Of a stretch of DNA of 64,000 nt, positions 22,693-34,347 are shown in pieces. A program made the position numbers and the translations under genes. Source of the DNA: Galeopsis tetrahit (lineage: Eukaryota > Streptophyta > Magnoliopsida > Lamiales > Lamiaceae). Every line of letters starts with the position of its first letter. Position 1 is the first letter of the stretch. The notes under the pieces were generated by a model. The model was given only the letters and a program-made list of their open reading frames with translations, did not search any database and was not told where the DNA came from. The stretch spans positions 42,138,141 to 42,202,140 of the forward strand of contig OY776129.1 of the NCBI GenBank assembly GCA_963675135.1, written 5' to 3'.

Positions 22693-23814
22693 GGGCGCGG
22701 CTAAAGGCACCCGGCGATCCTATGAGTACACCCAGGAGATGAGGACACACGCCAATCGGATGAGGACACCCACCTGGAAAAACCAAAAATGCCCTCTTCA
22801 AATAAAACCTTCCTCTTCCTCTTCCTCTCCCTTTCTCATCCTCTCTCTTTCTCAAAAATTGAGACACCCACAGTCGCGCCGCCCTCCCTCTTCCACTCCG
22901 CCAACGCCGCCCTCCCCGTCGCGCCGCCGCCCTCCCTTCTCCCCTTCGTCGCGGCCGCCCTCCCTTCTCCCCACAGACGCGGCCGCCGCCCACCCCCTCC
23001 TCCCCTTCGTCGCGGCCGCCCTCCCTCCTCCCCTCGTTCGCGGCCGCCCCCCCTCCTCCCCTCGTTCGCGGCCGCCGCCAACCCCCTCCTCCCCTCGCCG
23101 CCGCCGCTAACAACAGGTAAGTTTAGGTTTAGAAAAAATTAGGGTTTTCTGGGAAAAAAAAATTAGGATTTTTTTTTAAGTTCGGGAATTATTTTCGAAC
23201 ATAGCGCGTTTGTTTTGGAAAAAAATTCGAACAACTTGAGTTTGTTTTGGGAAAAATTTCGAACAAGATGTTCGATTTTTTTTTCGGACAAATTTAAGTT
23301 GTTTTGAAATTTTTTTCGAACATATTGTGTTTGTTTTGGAAACAATTTCGAACAATTTGATTTTGTTTTGAAAAATTTTTCGAACAAAATGTTCAATCTT
23401 TTTTTTCGAACATATTGAGTTTTTTTTGAAATTTTTTTCGAACATGTTGAGTTTGTTTTGGAAAAAATTTCGAACATGTTTGTTTTGGAAATTTTTTCGA
23501 ACAGTTGGTGTTTTGGATTAATTTTTGTTGCAATTTTGGAGTTTTTTTTTGTTGAACGGTGGTGGTGGTGGTGGTGGTGGTGATGGTGGTGGTGGTTGAG
23601 AGGTGGAGGTGGTGAAATAGAATGAGTGGGTGTACTCATCCTTATTTTTTTCATAAATTTTAATTTAGGGGTATATTGGACATTTCATAGGTTCTGAAAG
23701 TTTAAAAATAAATTTTAATTTAGGGGTATATTGGACATTTCATAGGTTCTGAAAGTTTAAAAAAATGGTTGGTGGGTGTACTCATAGAAAATCTGGGTGC
23801 CTTTAGCCGCGCCC
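22693..23814. mobile_element. 1.1-kb Mutator-like TIR element upstream of eS26
   Basis: The exact 9-bp repeat GTTGTTTTA (22684-22692 and 23815-23823) flanks ends that both start GGGCGCGGCTAAAGGCACCC, with a further shared TATGAGTACACCCA. A 9-bp TSD is the Mutator hallmark. The left half (about 22860-23110) is a GC-rich CCTCC/GCGGCCGCC block giving spurious Pro/Arg/Ala ORFs. Then come TTCGAAC-containing repeats (23181-23505), a GGT trinucleotide run (23558-23600) and a 52-bp tandem duplication (about 23655-23761). No transposase is visible. Confidence 0.88.
23181..23505. repeat. TTCGAAC-motif tandem repeat inside the Mutator-like element
   Basis: About ten copies of a diverged unit of roughly 30 bases combining TTTTTTCGAAC with TTGAGTTTGTTTTGGAAA. 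The low-complexity Asn/Lys/Phe ORFs on the minus strand come from this repeat. Confidence 0.75.
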
Positions 23815-23831
23815 GTTGTTTTATGGTCCAT

Positions 23832-23884
23832 TGGGCATTATGAACCTTTGAGGTCCATTTTGGGTCAATTAGTTGTTGACACGG
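23832..23884. repeat. Second copy of the eS26 upstream block
   Basis: ATTGGGCATTATGAACC through TTTTGGGTCAATTAGTTGTT parallels 22648-22690 (ATTGGGCTTTATAGCC through TTTTGGGCCAATTAGTTGTT), about 75% alike by eye. The Mutator-like element sits between the two copies. Confidence 0.6.
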
Positions 23885-25092
23885 TTATTTGAACCCCAAC
23901 GTTGATAAGTAAACCCACCAATAAAAATAAAGTAGAAAGACTATACTACCCCTTCATCAATTTAAACAAAATCTAACACCCATCAACAGGTGTTGCCTCC
24001 TTCAAGTTGCCGCCGAGTCATCACTCCTAGTCGATACAACAAAATTTTTCAACAATTTTATTGGGAAAATTGAGGTAGTTCCAAGATTAGCTCTAATTAA
24101 AGACAAATTAAAGTCAATATTAATTATATAAACCAAATTCCCTTTCAGGTGTCTCGCTCCAAAAACCGAGGGAGTAGTTTATGGAGTATTGGTTGTTGAT
24201 TTATAATTCTTCCATATTGTATTTCAAAAAAAAATTCTCGTAATAATGTTGGGTAAATTTGTAAATAAATTGTTAATTTATTTTATAAAAAACAACAAAT
24301 ATTATGAAACAAAGAGAGAAAAATATTAATTCTTATGTCTATTTTTTAAAGTTCTCTCTCTATACCTTTTTGTGTGTCCAATTTTATAATTCTTATTTTC
24401 TAAAAAATAAACACTACTCACACATACTACTTTATTTCTATTTTATATCCACCTTCAAACTTCCATTTTTATATAAAAAATCAATTTTCCCAGATCCAAA
24501 TGGAAATTATAAAAATGTGGGGAGGAGTATAAATTTTAAGCTCTAAAACCTGGACTCTAAACCTGATCCATAATCTTCCCAAAAAATAATAACAACGGTA
24601 GGATAAAAGACGGAAATCTCACAACTCCAATTTTTTTTTTCTTTTCCTGCCAATCGGATCTTATTAAACTGCATATCCATCCATATATCAAAGGTGCAGC
24701 ATTTGCTTCACAAAAATGAAGCTATGATTAAATATAATCTACGCTATCGGCACACCTAGTGTGTACAAAATTGTTTCGTCAAAAAGATACAACTCATTTA
24801 GCTCTACTACTAGTAAATAAAGTTCAATATATTGAGACACAGAACCCCCTTAATCCACAACCAATGCCATCCCTTGCAGCAAAATCTTCATCACCGCGAC
24901 AGTTTCATCAGGCTATCAAAATAGACCCATTTCTGAAGAGTTTTATGTAACGAAAATTAATGAAAATCAGGATAATTTAAGATTGAAAATATTTGATAAC
25001 AAAACTGAAAAACAGAGAACTAATTACAAAAATCGATACACAAGAATAATAGATGAAAAGATAAGGTTACGCGAATTGATACCATCAGAGCT
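23885..25092. other. AT-rich intergenic DNA and UXT 3' flank
   Basis: No coding sequence was seen. A fragment CTCGCTCCAAAAACCGAGGG near 24152 may be a Stowaway relic. The right-hand part should contain the 3' UTR of the transporter gene. Confidence 0.5.
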
Positions 25093-28000
25093 TTAGGCTT
25101 GCAGGTCCTTGTTTGAACTCCATCCCGGAGCTCGTGTTACACCCCCCTCGTTTAGAATACCACCTCCATTTTCAACACTTAATAGAGGATCATCTTCCCC
25201 TTCCTTGGTCTTCATACACACAAGTCCAGAAGTAATAAATCAATTTTGTCAGGTCTCATGTAGTTTGCCATGCATTACAAGAATTAAAGTAAAATGAGAT
25301 GTAACCAAATGCTCAAATGAAAAAAAAAGCAGAAATAGAGAAAGGCACTTTTGGCATGTAAAATGCAAACGGTTTTCCCGCGCACGTAAAGACAATCACA
25401 TACTCAAGACATCCCAACTTATGCTGGTGTAGGTGCATGGAGAAAAGACAGAACTTTGTCTTCTATAGAAAAGAGTATATTTAAGTTTTTAAATAACAAA
25501 ATGGTCTGTCCATTTTTTCAAAAGAAAGCTGATCCCATTGTCTATAACCCAATAATGGGTCAGAAACCCATAATTACTGCACCCTGACCTTACAAAAAGG
25601 ACAAAAACTTCTATGAACTTGGTTCACGGAAGTTTTACGGTGAACTAGGTAATACAATTTAGTGTACGAAGTAATACTGTTTAGGATACAAAGTATCATA
25701 GTTAAGTGATTTTGAAAAGAAAAACACATAAAATCAATCTTTTTTTTAAAACGTGATACTTCGTACATTAAACAGTATTACTTCGTATACTAACAATATT
25801 ACTTTGTTGAAGATGGTTCACGTGAACCTGGTTCACAAGAGAGCTACTCTACAAAAAGGGATTCAAATGAATTATCATACATAGAATAAAGGAGAAGCAC
25901 CTGAGATATTTGTGCTGCTTCAGCAATAGCCTTCTGCTGGGTCTCAATAGTGCAGTAGTACGAATACAGTCCCATCCCTACTATAGCAACCAAAATCCCT
26001 AAAATGTTGCGCCAATTAAACGGGTCTCGTAGAAGGACGTAACCAAATGCTAAAACAAGGCATGTTTTTAAATGCCCTAGGACCTGATAAGTCACTGGTG
26101 ATGTCTTCCCGATTACAAGAAAGGTGCTGAAGTTAACAGAAACCGATATTAAGCAGGAGAGGACGATAAATGCCTGTAAAAGTAAAAAGAAGAAGTTACG
26201 TGCTGAAGATTATAAAACAACTGGTGGAAAGAGTTCTAGTTCTCACCAGAACTTGAGGAGTATAATCGAAAGCAAAGACATTCATGTTCGTGAGCAGTCC
26301 ATCAAGAAACGGTCCCGTTAAGAAGAGAGTCATTGCCTGATAGGGGCAAGATTGGTACAGAAGTTGGGTTGAAGAAACCTTATACTTTTTCTGGATGGTA
26401 TTTGTCATCTGGTTGGTATCAAAGTTAAGATTCCAAATTTGCAGATGACTCGTGAAAATAAAACTACTAAACAGTTCAGTAAATGAAGAATAGGATTTCG
26501 AAACATAAAACTGAGAAAATTGGGAATAAAAGAAATGCAATAATATAGCTAAGGATACAATTTGTGCGATACATGTCGTAATAACTGCAAGCAAAGACAA
26601 GACGGAGCCCAGGACATTGAGCTGCAGATCAGTCACTGTTGCAATCCCAACACCCATGAGAAGAACAGTGAGCGACATCTGGACATTCCTACTGCAAATG
26701 GTGGTAAAGATAGTATTAGCAGCCAAGATTTTAGTAGTGTATGAAACACCATATGAAACAAACTAAATCAAATTAGTGAGAACAAAGCAGCACATATATA
26801 GATATAGTCAACAAGGTATCTGGTTCCTTGCCTAATGAACACTGACAACTGTCACAACAACAATTCTAGGACCAATGGACAACTAATTATTTATTTACAA
26901 CTAAATTAAGTGTTCTGTTTTATTAAGGAGTAAGCTAACATAGTATAGGTACTCTTACCTCGGATTTTAACCATGTTAACTGCTTTAGGCAAATTATCTG
27001 CTTACTGCAGTGGTTTCAGAATTGGTACATCATAAGAAGAGAACTTCAGAATCTATTTTAATAAGGTGAAAGTGTAGCACTGGGTTCCAGATAGGTCGAC
27101 ACGTTTGTTGAAAACAAGTATGATGAGTGTATACACATTGTGGATAAAATAGCAAAGTTGAGACTTGAGATAATGGTGAGGCTCAGAAACATGCCAACTG
27201 AAAACTAGAAACATTCTGAAAAGTTAATAGTATTACTTCTGTTAATTGCATGGAATTATAGCTTTCTTAACCCAATAAACTGTAACTCAAACTTATGATA
27301 ACAATATCCAGTATATGGTTACGAATAAGCATACCTCTCATATACATATATGGATCGAATTAGTGAATTGAGATCAATCAGGAAATGTGTTGGCAGCGAA
27401 ATTGAGGGTTTAAAGTCATCATATAGTCCACATTATATGATGGAAGATAAACTAAGACAAATCTAGACTGATGCAAGGGTCTGACCTGAATAATTTTCTG
27501 AAGAACAGAGTCTCTAGAAGGACAGTGCAAGGGATAATTGCTAATTTTGTCATCTGAAATGCATAAACCATAGGTTGAAATAAATTGAACAGTGAAACAC
27601 TTATGAAGCAGCAATAAATAAGGAATGAAAATGTTGCGGAAATGAAATACATGAGAGCAAGAAAGAATAGAACATTATCTCACTATTATCAACCTAATAC
27701 ACTGTAGCAACCGCATCTAGTTCTGAAAGTAATTATCAGTCACTGGCAAATTGTGAAGTGAAGAAACTATGTTTTTCAAAAGCAGGATATCAAATAGTTA
27801 TAACACCCTTTTGCGTTCAGCAACTGTAAACAGTAAATTGATATCTGTTGCACCCGAGTTATTCTGAACCTTCTATTCAATGCAACTGCATTAGAAAAGG
27901 GTGCAATGCCTCAATTGCACAAGACTGACGCATTGTGATTTCATAAAATGATTCAACTGAATGACCTTCCCAAAGACGGTGAAAGAGAAAGACAATAATT

Positions 28001-30074
28001 TTTATTTGCAACAAGGAATATTTTGACAGCCATGTTGCTAGAAAATGAATGGAGTTTACCACAAAAACCAACCCCTATAGGTGATTCTCTTATCTTCGGA
28101 GAATAAGCATATACAAGCAAAAGCTATTTGGATCCAAAATTACATGCCAAAACTTATAAGGGTTCAAAACATTAAAAAAAAAAAAAAAGTGCAAATAACC
28201 TGATAGAAACCAACTGAGTTGAAACCCAGGCTAAGATTTAGAAGCCCAATCGATGTACCATTCAGAATTCCAAATCCCATGACAGCTCTTGAATCAAAAG
28301 GCTTGTGCTCAAACCATTTCATCCACAGCGCAATGTGAAGAGAGCAAAAAGTGACAAGAAGATGCCAGCTAGTCAGAGTCGTAGCTGAGAAAGTAAAATG
28401 ACAGGAGAAAATGGAAATTAGCAACTCAAATATCAAAAAGTGAATATAAACTAGCATGCCTATACAGAGTAACTAAATGAATGATAAATTTCTCATATCA
28501 AGTGAATTTCCATATAATCAAAGGAGAAATATTAACGATGACAGATTCAATCATGTGTAGAACATTATACACAAAGTTCAAAATGATGACATTAATAATT
28601 ATACCAAAAGGTACAGAAAAAGTATGCAAGTAGAACCTCAAGCTAATGGAGAAATGTCTGATGCATATTTAGTAAAAAATTAATTTCTTTGATTATGGTA
28701 GGATTCCCCTAGACACAGCTGGTAGAAGAAGCCATGTTGATATCCCTTTGTGCACTGACTATTGTTTTTTATGTTAAGATCCACTGGCTACAAGCAATAT
28801 TAGACAGTAGTAGAACAGTGCTTCCCTCTTCTTCTATATTTTTTTTAAACAAGGGGGTGGAGGAATTGAATTTCATGTCAACCGATTTAACAGTCACATG
28901 CTTCACTAATACATCATCATATACCTTGAACAAAGGATTTGTAGAGTTCAGCAAACTTTCTTAAAGCAGTGAAATAGAATTGTATACATTGATAGATCAC
29001 ATCTATAAATTTCCGCTAAGAGTAGCAATAAAAATGAAACCATATTTTCCGATGGCAACATAACAGAACAACCATATCACATCATAATCAAGCCTATAAA
29101 GCTATTTCCGCAGCATGGCCATTACCGTCAGTGATGTTTTCATTTATTTATTCACCGCCCACCTTTGACTACTTGCATTGAATGCTAGAATTCCTTATAT
29201 ATCTTACAGAATCATCAAGCGCGAATAACATGTGATCCGTTACAATTAAAAAAGAATTCGCAGATACACAAAAGCAGAAAAACGACCAAAATTTGCTCTA
29301 GATTACATATAGGAGCACAGTCAACTTTGGTAATTTTATTTATAGTTCCACAAGCATGAAGAATTAACTGGTGATTCTTTGCTATCATATTTGGAACTAA
29401 GAATAGAAAGTAGATCACCTCAATAAATGACATCATTTTCCCTGTCTACATAATCTATTACATTAATTCTCACTTAATTTAAAAAAAAAAAAAAGGGAAA
29501 TACGTGTTCTTATTGAGGAGATGAATATTATTAAATAAATAATTAAACAATGGAATTTATGTGACTTTTTGTGTGAATCGTGAAAAGAGAAAAGGGGAAC
29601 CCAAAACCAGAAAAAAAAATCTAGAATAGAACAGAGATTGTCTACATGTGTAAATAAAAATAAATCACCAGTTTATTAAACTCCTTTGCAAACATAAACA
29701 TCTAACTTTTGACAAGATTAGGCCAATAACTGAAAGTTTGACACAATCTTCACAATATATGGTTTTTGTGTTGAATCGAACGAAAAAAATGATATTATCA
29801 AAGATTGAAAATAATCACTAGGGAAAGGCTTGAACTAAAAACATCCAAAAACACGATTGCTTCATGCAAGAAACTAATATTTGACAGGCAAAATAGTGCA
29901 ACAGATAATCATCTGAACAATGACCTGATGAATTAAGTTCATTAAATTCTCACCAAAGGTGAAGCCAAGCGTGCTCATGAGGGCCTTGTTGCATATCACA
30001 ATCGACACAGATGAAACCACTGAAAGACTCAAGGCACCAATGGTACCCAGCTGGTACCTCTTGCTTTCGCTCAT
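25093..30074 (-). CDS. UXT: UDP-xylose transporter (UXT type, Golgi nucleotide-sugar transporter)
   Basis: Coding exons: 30074-29954, 28384-28200, 27553-27486, 26691-26559, 26408-26247, 26173-25901, 25209-25093; the sum gives 352 aa in frame. The protein is hydrophobic throughout, as expected for the ten-helix NST/TPT fold. Conserved runs include SVVSSVSIVICNKALMSTLG, TSWHLLVTFCSLH, LGFNSVGFYQ-MTKLAIIP, NTIQKKYKVSSTQLLYQSCP, SVNFSTFLVIGKTSPVTYQV and LGHLKTCLVLAFGYVLLRDP. The C-terminal tail is acidic then Gly-rich, ending NKDLQA, which points to the UXT2/UXT3 branch. The family exchanges UDP-xylose for UMP across the Golgi membrane for cell-wall glycan synthesis. The start ATG lies just after an in-frame GTG. 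The last-exon acceptor is weak (TGTATGAAG), so its first residues are the least certain part. Confidence 0.94.
25601..25849. mobile_element. Foldback MITE with 10-bp TSD in the last UXT intron
   Basis: TACAAAAAGG is repeated exactly at 25591-25600 and 25850-25859. The inside is an inverted repeat of about 100 bp per arm, including GAACTTGGTTCACG against CGTGAACCTGGTTC and TACGAAGTAATACTGTTTA on both arms. The TSD length fits Mutator-like MITEs. Confidence 0.75.
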
Positions 30075-30093
30075 CTTCACACTCCTCTCTGAT

Positions 30094-30600
30094 CCTAAAA
30101 ACTCAATATCTACTCACAAACACACAAGTTCCACAATATTCAAGCTGCCTCAATACACATATCACACAGCGAAAATAATGCAACATCCATTTACCTCATT
30201 TGAATCTTTGAATTAACTTAGCGAAAACACAGATGTAAATCACCAAATCCAGCTCGGCTGCAGAAAACGAACAATATCTCAGCCACGTATAATTTCACAA
30301 ACAGTATCAACACAAGAAACAGAGATTCCAAACCCTAGATCTGCTCTATTGCACCAACAATTAGCCACATGAACCGCGAAAAAACATGTTTGGCAATTTG
30401 CATACGTACACAAACACACACATAACATAAGCATATTGAAAACGATTCAGAGCAGAATTGCGTAGAGAGAAGAAGAGTATACCTGAAAGTGTGGTTGAGA
30501 TGAGTGAAATTGATGGAGTAATGTAGGTGAGAGTTTGTGAAATCTGATCAATCTTTTTTTTCCCCAACAAGAGAATGGTGATGTAAATAGAACGTGTGAG
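30094..30600 (-). promoter_or_regulatory. UXT 5' leader with a probable 5'-UTR intron
   Basis: On the gene's strand, a donor CAG/GTATACTC (boundary 30483/30482) and an acceptor TTTTTAG/GATC (30095/30094) would remove about 388 bp. This leaves 20 bases of second 5'-UTR exon before the ATG at 30074. Proposed from splice-site appearance only. Confidence 0.45.
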
Positions 30601-30994
30601 GGAGGAGCAGAAGTGGAATTATTTAAATCATTTTTCAGTAAAAAAAGATTTTTAGTACCGCCGGAACACTTAACTCATTTAATACTCCTATTATACACTC
30701 TAATTATATTTTAATTTAAAATATATTAATGAGGAACTGATTTGACTTTGGTGAGCCGGCTATGAATGTGAGTGCCAGTTTTACTAGTCGAGTTACGTGT
30801 AGGACGTACATAGAGCATGGTTTGCAGGTGCGAGGGTATAAAATTTTACCCGTGTCCCCTACCTAAATATTCGAAAAATAATACTCTCCTCGTTTCATAA
30901 ATGTTTACACCATAAAATTAACACATTTAAAAAAAAAATGTAATGAGTATAGTAATTTTATAAACTTATATTAATAAAATAAAAAGAGAGGTTA

Positions 30995-31143
30995 AAATAC
31001 GATTTTGATATGAAACCAGAAAATGAGTTTCTTATGGAACCAACCACATGCATAAAATATTTGTACATGCTAAAGTGTATAAGTGATTTATGCATGTGGT
31101 TGGTTCCATAAAAAATTCATCATCGGGTTCTACATCATTACAT
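30995..31143. repeat. Foldback element, TTATGGAACC family (copy 2)
   Basis: Arms of about 60 bp (GAGTTTCTTATGGAACCAAC against GTTGGTTCCATAAAAAATTC) surround a loop shared with copy 1 at 4240-4362. GGTTA occurs on both sides (30990-30994 and 31144-31148) and may be the target duplication. Confidence 0.7.
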
Positions 31144-31221
31144 GGTTAGAATAAATGTAATGTAAAAGTAATAACATTTTATATGGTTGGAATAAATGTA
31201 AAAGTAATGACATTTTATGTA

Positions 31222-32381
31222 GGGTAAATTATTGTTAAGGTCATTTCACTAAGAGTTTTATCTAATTGGGAATAGGTTATTGATTTAAATCTATTAGAGT
31301 CAAAATGACACCTAATATGACACAGTTGTCCTTTACCCATTTAAATTATTTGAAATTAATAAATATTAATTAGATTTACATCAAATCGTTTGAATTAATG
31401 CATTTCATCGTTATACGCGTTATTCTATCACCTTCCAATTTGTTCTTAAATTTAAGCAAAATCGAATTAATTAGCTGGAAGGATTTCTTTACCAAATATT
31501 CTACAAACATCGTTGGAGAGATTTCAAGAAAAGCAAGCCCATTGTTTCCGGCGAAAAGTTCATTTCAAGAAAATCAACACCTGTGAGAAAAGGTATTCCG
31601 ATATGAAGTTCATTTCAATATGAAGTTTAAAACGGCATACGGGAATAAATTTTTTGGTATGCATAAAATAACATGAAACAATGTGCACAGAGTGACATGC
31701 ATATCAATATGCAAAATAGATGTGCACATTTGTAAATAGCATATTCAAACAACGGTTTTTTTAACAAACAATTAATCAGTATATATACATAAGAAAATAC
31801 AATCACGGATCGTTTTAAGATAATGTGTGCAGAACGATTCAAAGGAGACGGATAAATATAAATGCAAGGTTACATACATATCGTCGATTTGCTGGAATGA
31901 TGTAGAAGATATGAACATTTCAAAAAAAAAATTGTAAATTCCGTAATTTAATCTTATGGATTGAACGCCCTAATTTATGTTTCGAGAGGATTTGACCTGG
32001 AATGAACAGTTAAACTGAGATGATGAACTTTAAAATGGAAGGAACTTACGGATAAACATATTGCTGAAATGAATTTGATGATATGAACAATTGAACAAAA
32101 ATTCTCGAAATTTCCTATTTTGGTTTCTGCATTGACAGATTTTCTGGAATGAAATGTTAGGTTACGAATTTGGGAAAGTCAAGTCTTTTTTTGAATATGC
32201 GCTATAATTGGGGGAATTGATATCATGCAATTAAGATAAATATATTAATTAAGAGGTTATATGAATATTAAGGGCAATTAAGGTTTTTTGACATTAAATT
32301 GACTCTATTAGAGAATTTTAAAAGTTGTAGGTTTTAGATGCTTAAGAGGCTATAGAAATGACCCTATTAGGGAATAATCTC
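31222..32381. mobile_element. Non-autonomous Mutator-like element, copy 1
   Basis: Exact 9-bp TSD TTTTATGTA (31213-31221 and 32382-32390). The ends are GGGTAAATTATTGTTAAGGT and the inverse of CCCTATTAGGGAATAATCTC, imperfect TIRs with a shared GGTCATTTC. The first 400 bp and last 250 bp match the element at 34348-36091 in the same orientation. This copy lacks about 0.6 kb of that element's middle, including the transposase remnant. Confidence 0.85.
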
Positions 32382-32639
32382 TTTTATGTAAACATGTAAA
32401 TATTGAGAGGATGAGTTTATGGAGGAGTTTCCTTTTTAAAAGTTGCAAATAATTGTGGAACAGACAAATAAGGTAAGTGTGCAAACAATTATTGGACGGA
32501 AGGAGTATGAAATATGTTATAAATGAAACATGACTAATTAAAGTAAATTTGAGATAAAAAATAAATAAAAAATCACTGGTTAAACTCAATCAAAACGGGT
32601 CAAACTTTGATCAACGTGAATCAACTTAACTAGAATATA

Positions 32640-32997
32640 CTCCATTTGTACCACAATAAAATTTTCAACTTTTCTTTTCAAAATATCTGATAATTTTGAC
32701 ACTCTTAAAATAGAAAATTCTTTATTAACACCACCCTCACAATATCCTTAATTTTACACAAAATATTGTTACTTGGGCTCACACATGCACACAAGTATAT
32801 AAAGTTTACAAACGTATCCTTTAAAACCTTCCTCATTATTGCACTTTCTTAATATGTGTTCTTCAATCTATGAAACTTATTATGAGATCAATGGAGTGTT
32901 TTTTTTTTTACTTTCAAGTATTTCTTAATATGTGTTCTTCAATCTATGAAACTTATTATGAGATCAATGGAGTGTTTTTTTTTTTACTTTCAAGTAT
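32640..32997. mobile_element. Stowaway-like MITE with a 76-bp tandem duplication at its right end
   Basis: Starts CTCCATTTGTACCACAATAA after TA. Internal motifs (CACCCTCACAATATCC) are shared with the MITE at 33867. The right-terminal part is duplicated in tandem (32845-32920 and 32921-32997), each copy ending near ATCAATGGAGTG. Confidence 0.6.
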
Positions 32998-32999
32998 TG

Positions 33000-33866
33000 T
33001 CTTACTAAAAGGTCAAAATATGAAAAATGTATAACTATAAGTTTAAAAATATTATAGACAATTAGTTTCTTGGGTAAATCGCTATAACATTTTTTTTTTC
33101 TTGTAGTAATACATTTTTAATTTTATAGTGACAATATTTTGATCTCGTGATAAATCATTTACTTACAACCGGGAAGTTTTTGAGCAATACAAATTCAAAC
33201 TTATGAACCACGAATTTTAAAAAGTTCTTTTAATTAAAAATATTCATGGATAAAATATCGCATTACTTGCATCTCGTTTTCGATAAAATTCATTATATCC
33301 ATTTTTGAAAATATACTCATAAGTAATGGGAAAATACTTTCTTTATTCATAAGTACGGGTAATAAAAAAAAAATTGTTTCCGAAGTGGGCATTTTTTCCG
33401 TTCTTCACAAAAATAATATTTGTATGTATACTATGTATACATAAGCAATACATTATAAATATTGTATGGATTTTAAAATATGTATAACTATGATAATAAT
33501 TAAAATATAGTAGATCGTTGTAATGAATATCAAATGTATAGAATCATCCGAATACGTAAGACTTAAAAAAAACTTAAAAAAAAATATATATATATCAAAT
33601 GTATAGAGAAAAAAGCATGTAAAGAATAAGATGAATCAAGCTTCGGAATATTTATTCCAGAAGGGCTTATTTGACCGTGAATTAATAATTTTATAAAAAA
33701 GAATTAATCTTGCGCAACATGATCATGATAAAAAAAGGAATGTTACCGTGAGTTATAAATTTAAAAATAATTATTTATTTATACTTTCAAAAAAAAAAAA
33801 AAAATTATGTGCCAAATACAGGTAGAGAAAGAAAACTAAAGAAGTGTGTATGAGTACTATATTATA
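33000..33866. other. AT-rich intergenic DNA
   Basis: No gene was recognised. Near 33080-33175 lies a fragment resembling the foldback at 980-1264 (TTATAGTGACAATATTTTGA). Bases 33590-33605 repeat a short segment (ATATCAAATGTATAGA). Confidence 0.4.
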
Positions 33867-34347
33867 CTCCCTTTGTACCGTCTTTTTATTTTTAAGATGT
33901 CCTACCATTATTTTCACATCCTTAAAATGAAAAACTTTTTATATACTCCACCCTCACAATATCCTCAAAGGATGCGGCTAAACATCCAGATTCTGAATAT
34001 CTAAAAAATGACAGTTTAGTCAATTTCTATTTTAAGTTGTATTAAAATAACTAATATACCCTTAATAAAAATATAGTGCTGAGATATTATTTTTGAATTA
34101 AATATTGAAATCTGACACTCATTTCTCTCTCTCCTTATTTATTCAAGGTAGATAATAATTACACAAACACAAGTTTCAATGTTGTATTTAATTCAAACTC
34201 TTCTTATTTTTTTAATGTTAATTCAACATTTATTCTTCTAATAAAAAATGAAAAATAATAATATTCATTATTTAAATCCCAAAATCTATTTTTAAATTTG
34301 AAAAATATAAAATTACTGAAAAATCTAATATAACAATAATATTCATT

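Larger units (their letters stand above)
30884..32505. mobile_element. Stowaway MITE split by a Mutator-like element and a foldback
   Basis: The left end CTCTCCTCGTTTCATAAATG follows TA (30882-30883); the right end AATTATTGGACGGAAGGAG precedes TA (32506-32507). Joined across the two inserts, the sequence follows the intact MITE at 19463-19733 from end to end. The MITE is therefore older than both insertions. Confidence 0.75.

Noticed and set aside
22643..23142. Gly/Arg-rich and Pro/Ser-rich ORFs of 81-156 codons
   Set aside because: Same cause: CCTCC/GCGGCCGC repeats inside the Mutator-like element, and one frame runs across the element boundary.
23163..23654. 163-codon Lys/Asn/Phe-rich ORF with a poly-His run
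   Set aside because: Produced by TTCGAAC repeats and a GGT trinucleotide run; repetitive and without a domain.
30072..30080. UXT start two codons upstream (GTG AAG before ATG)
   Set aside because: The upstream codon is GTG, not a normal plant start; the ATG at 30074 is used.
30995..31143. microRNA precursor
   Set aside because: The long, near-perfect arms and a second dispersed copy at 4240 fit a foldback transposon better; a miRNA call needs small-RNA data.
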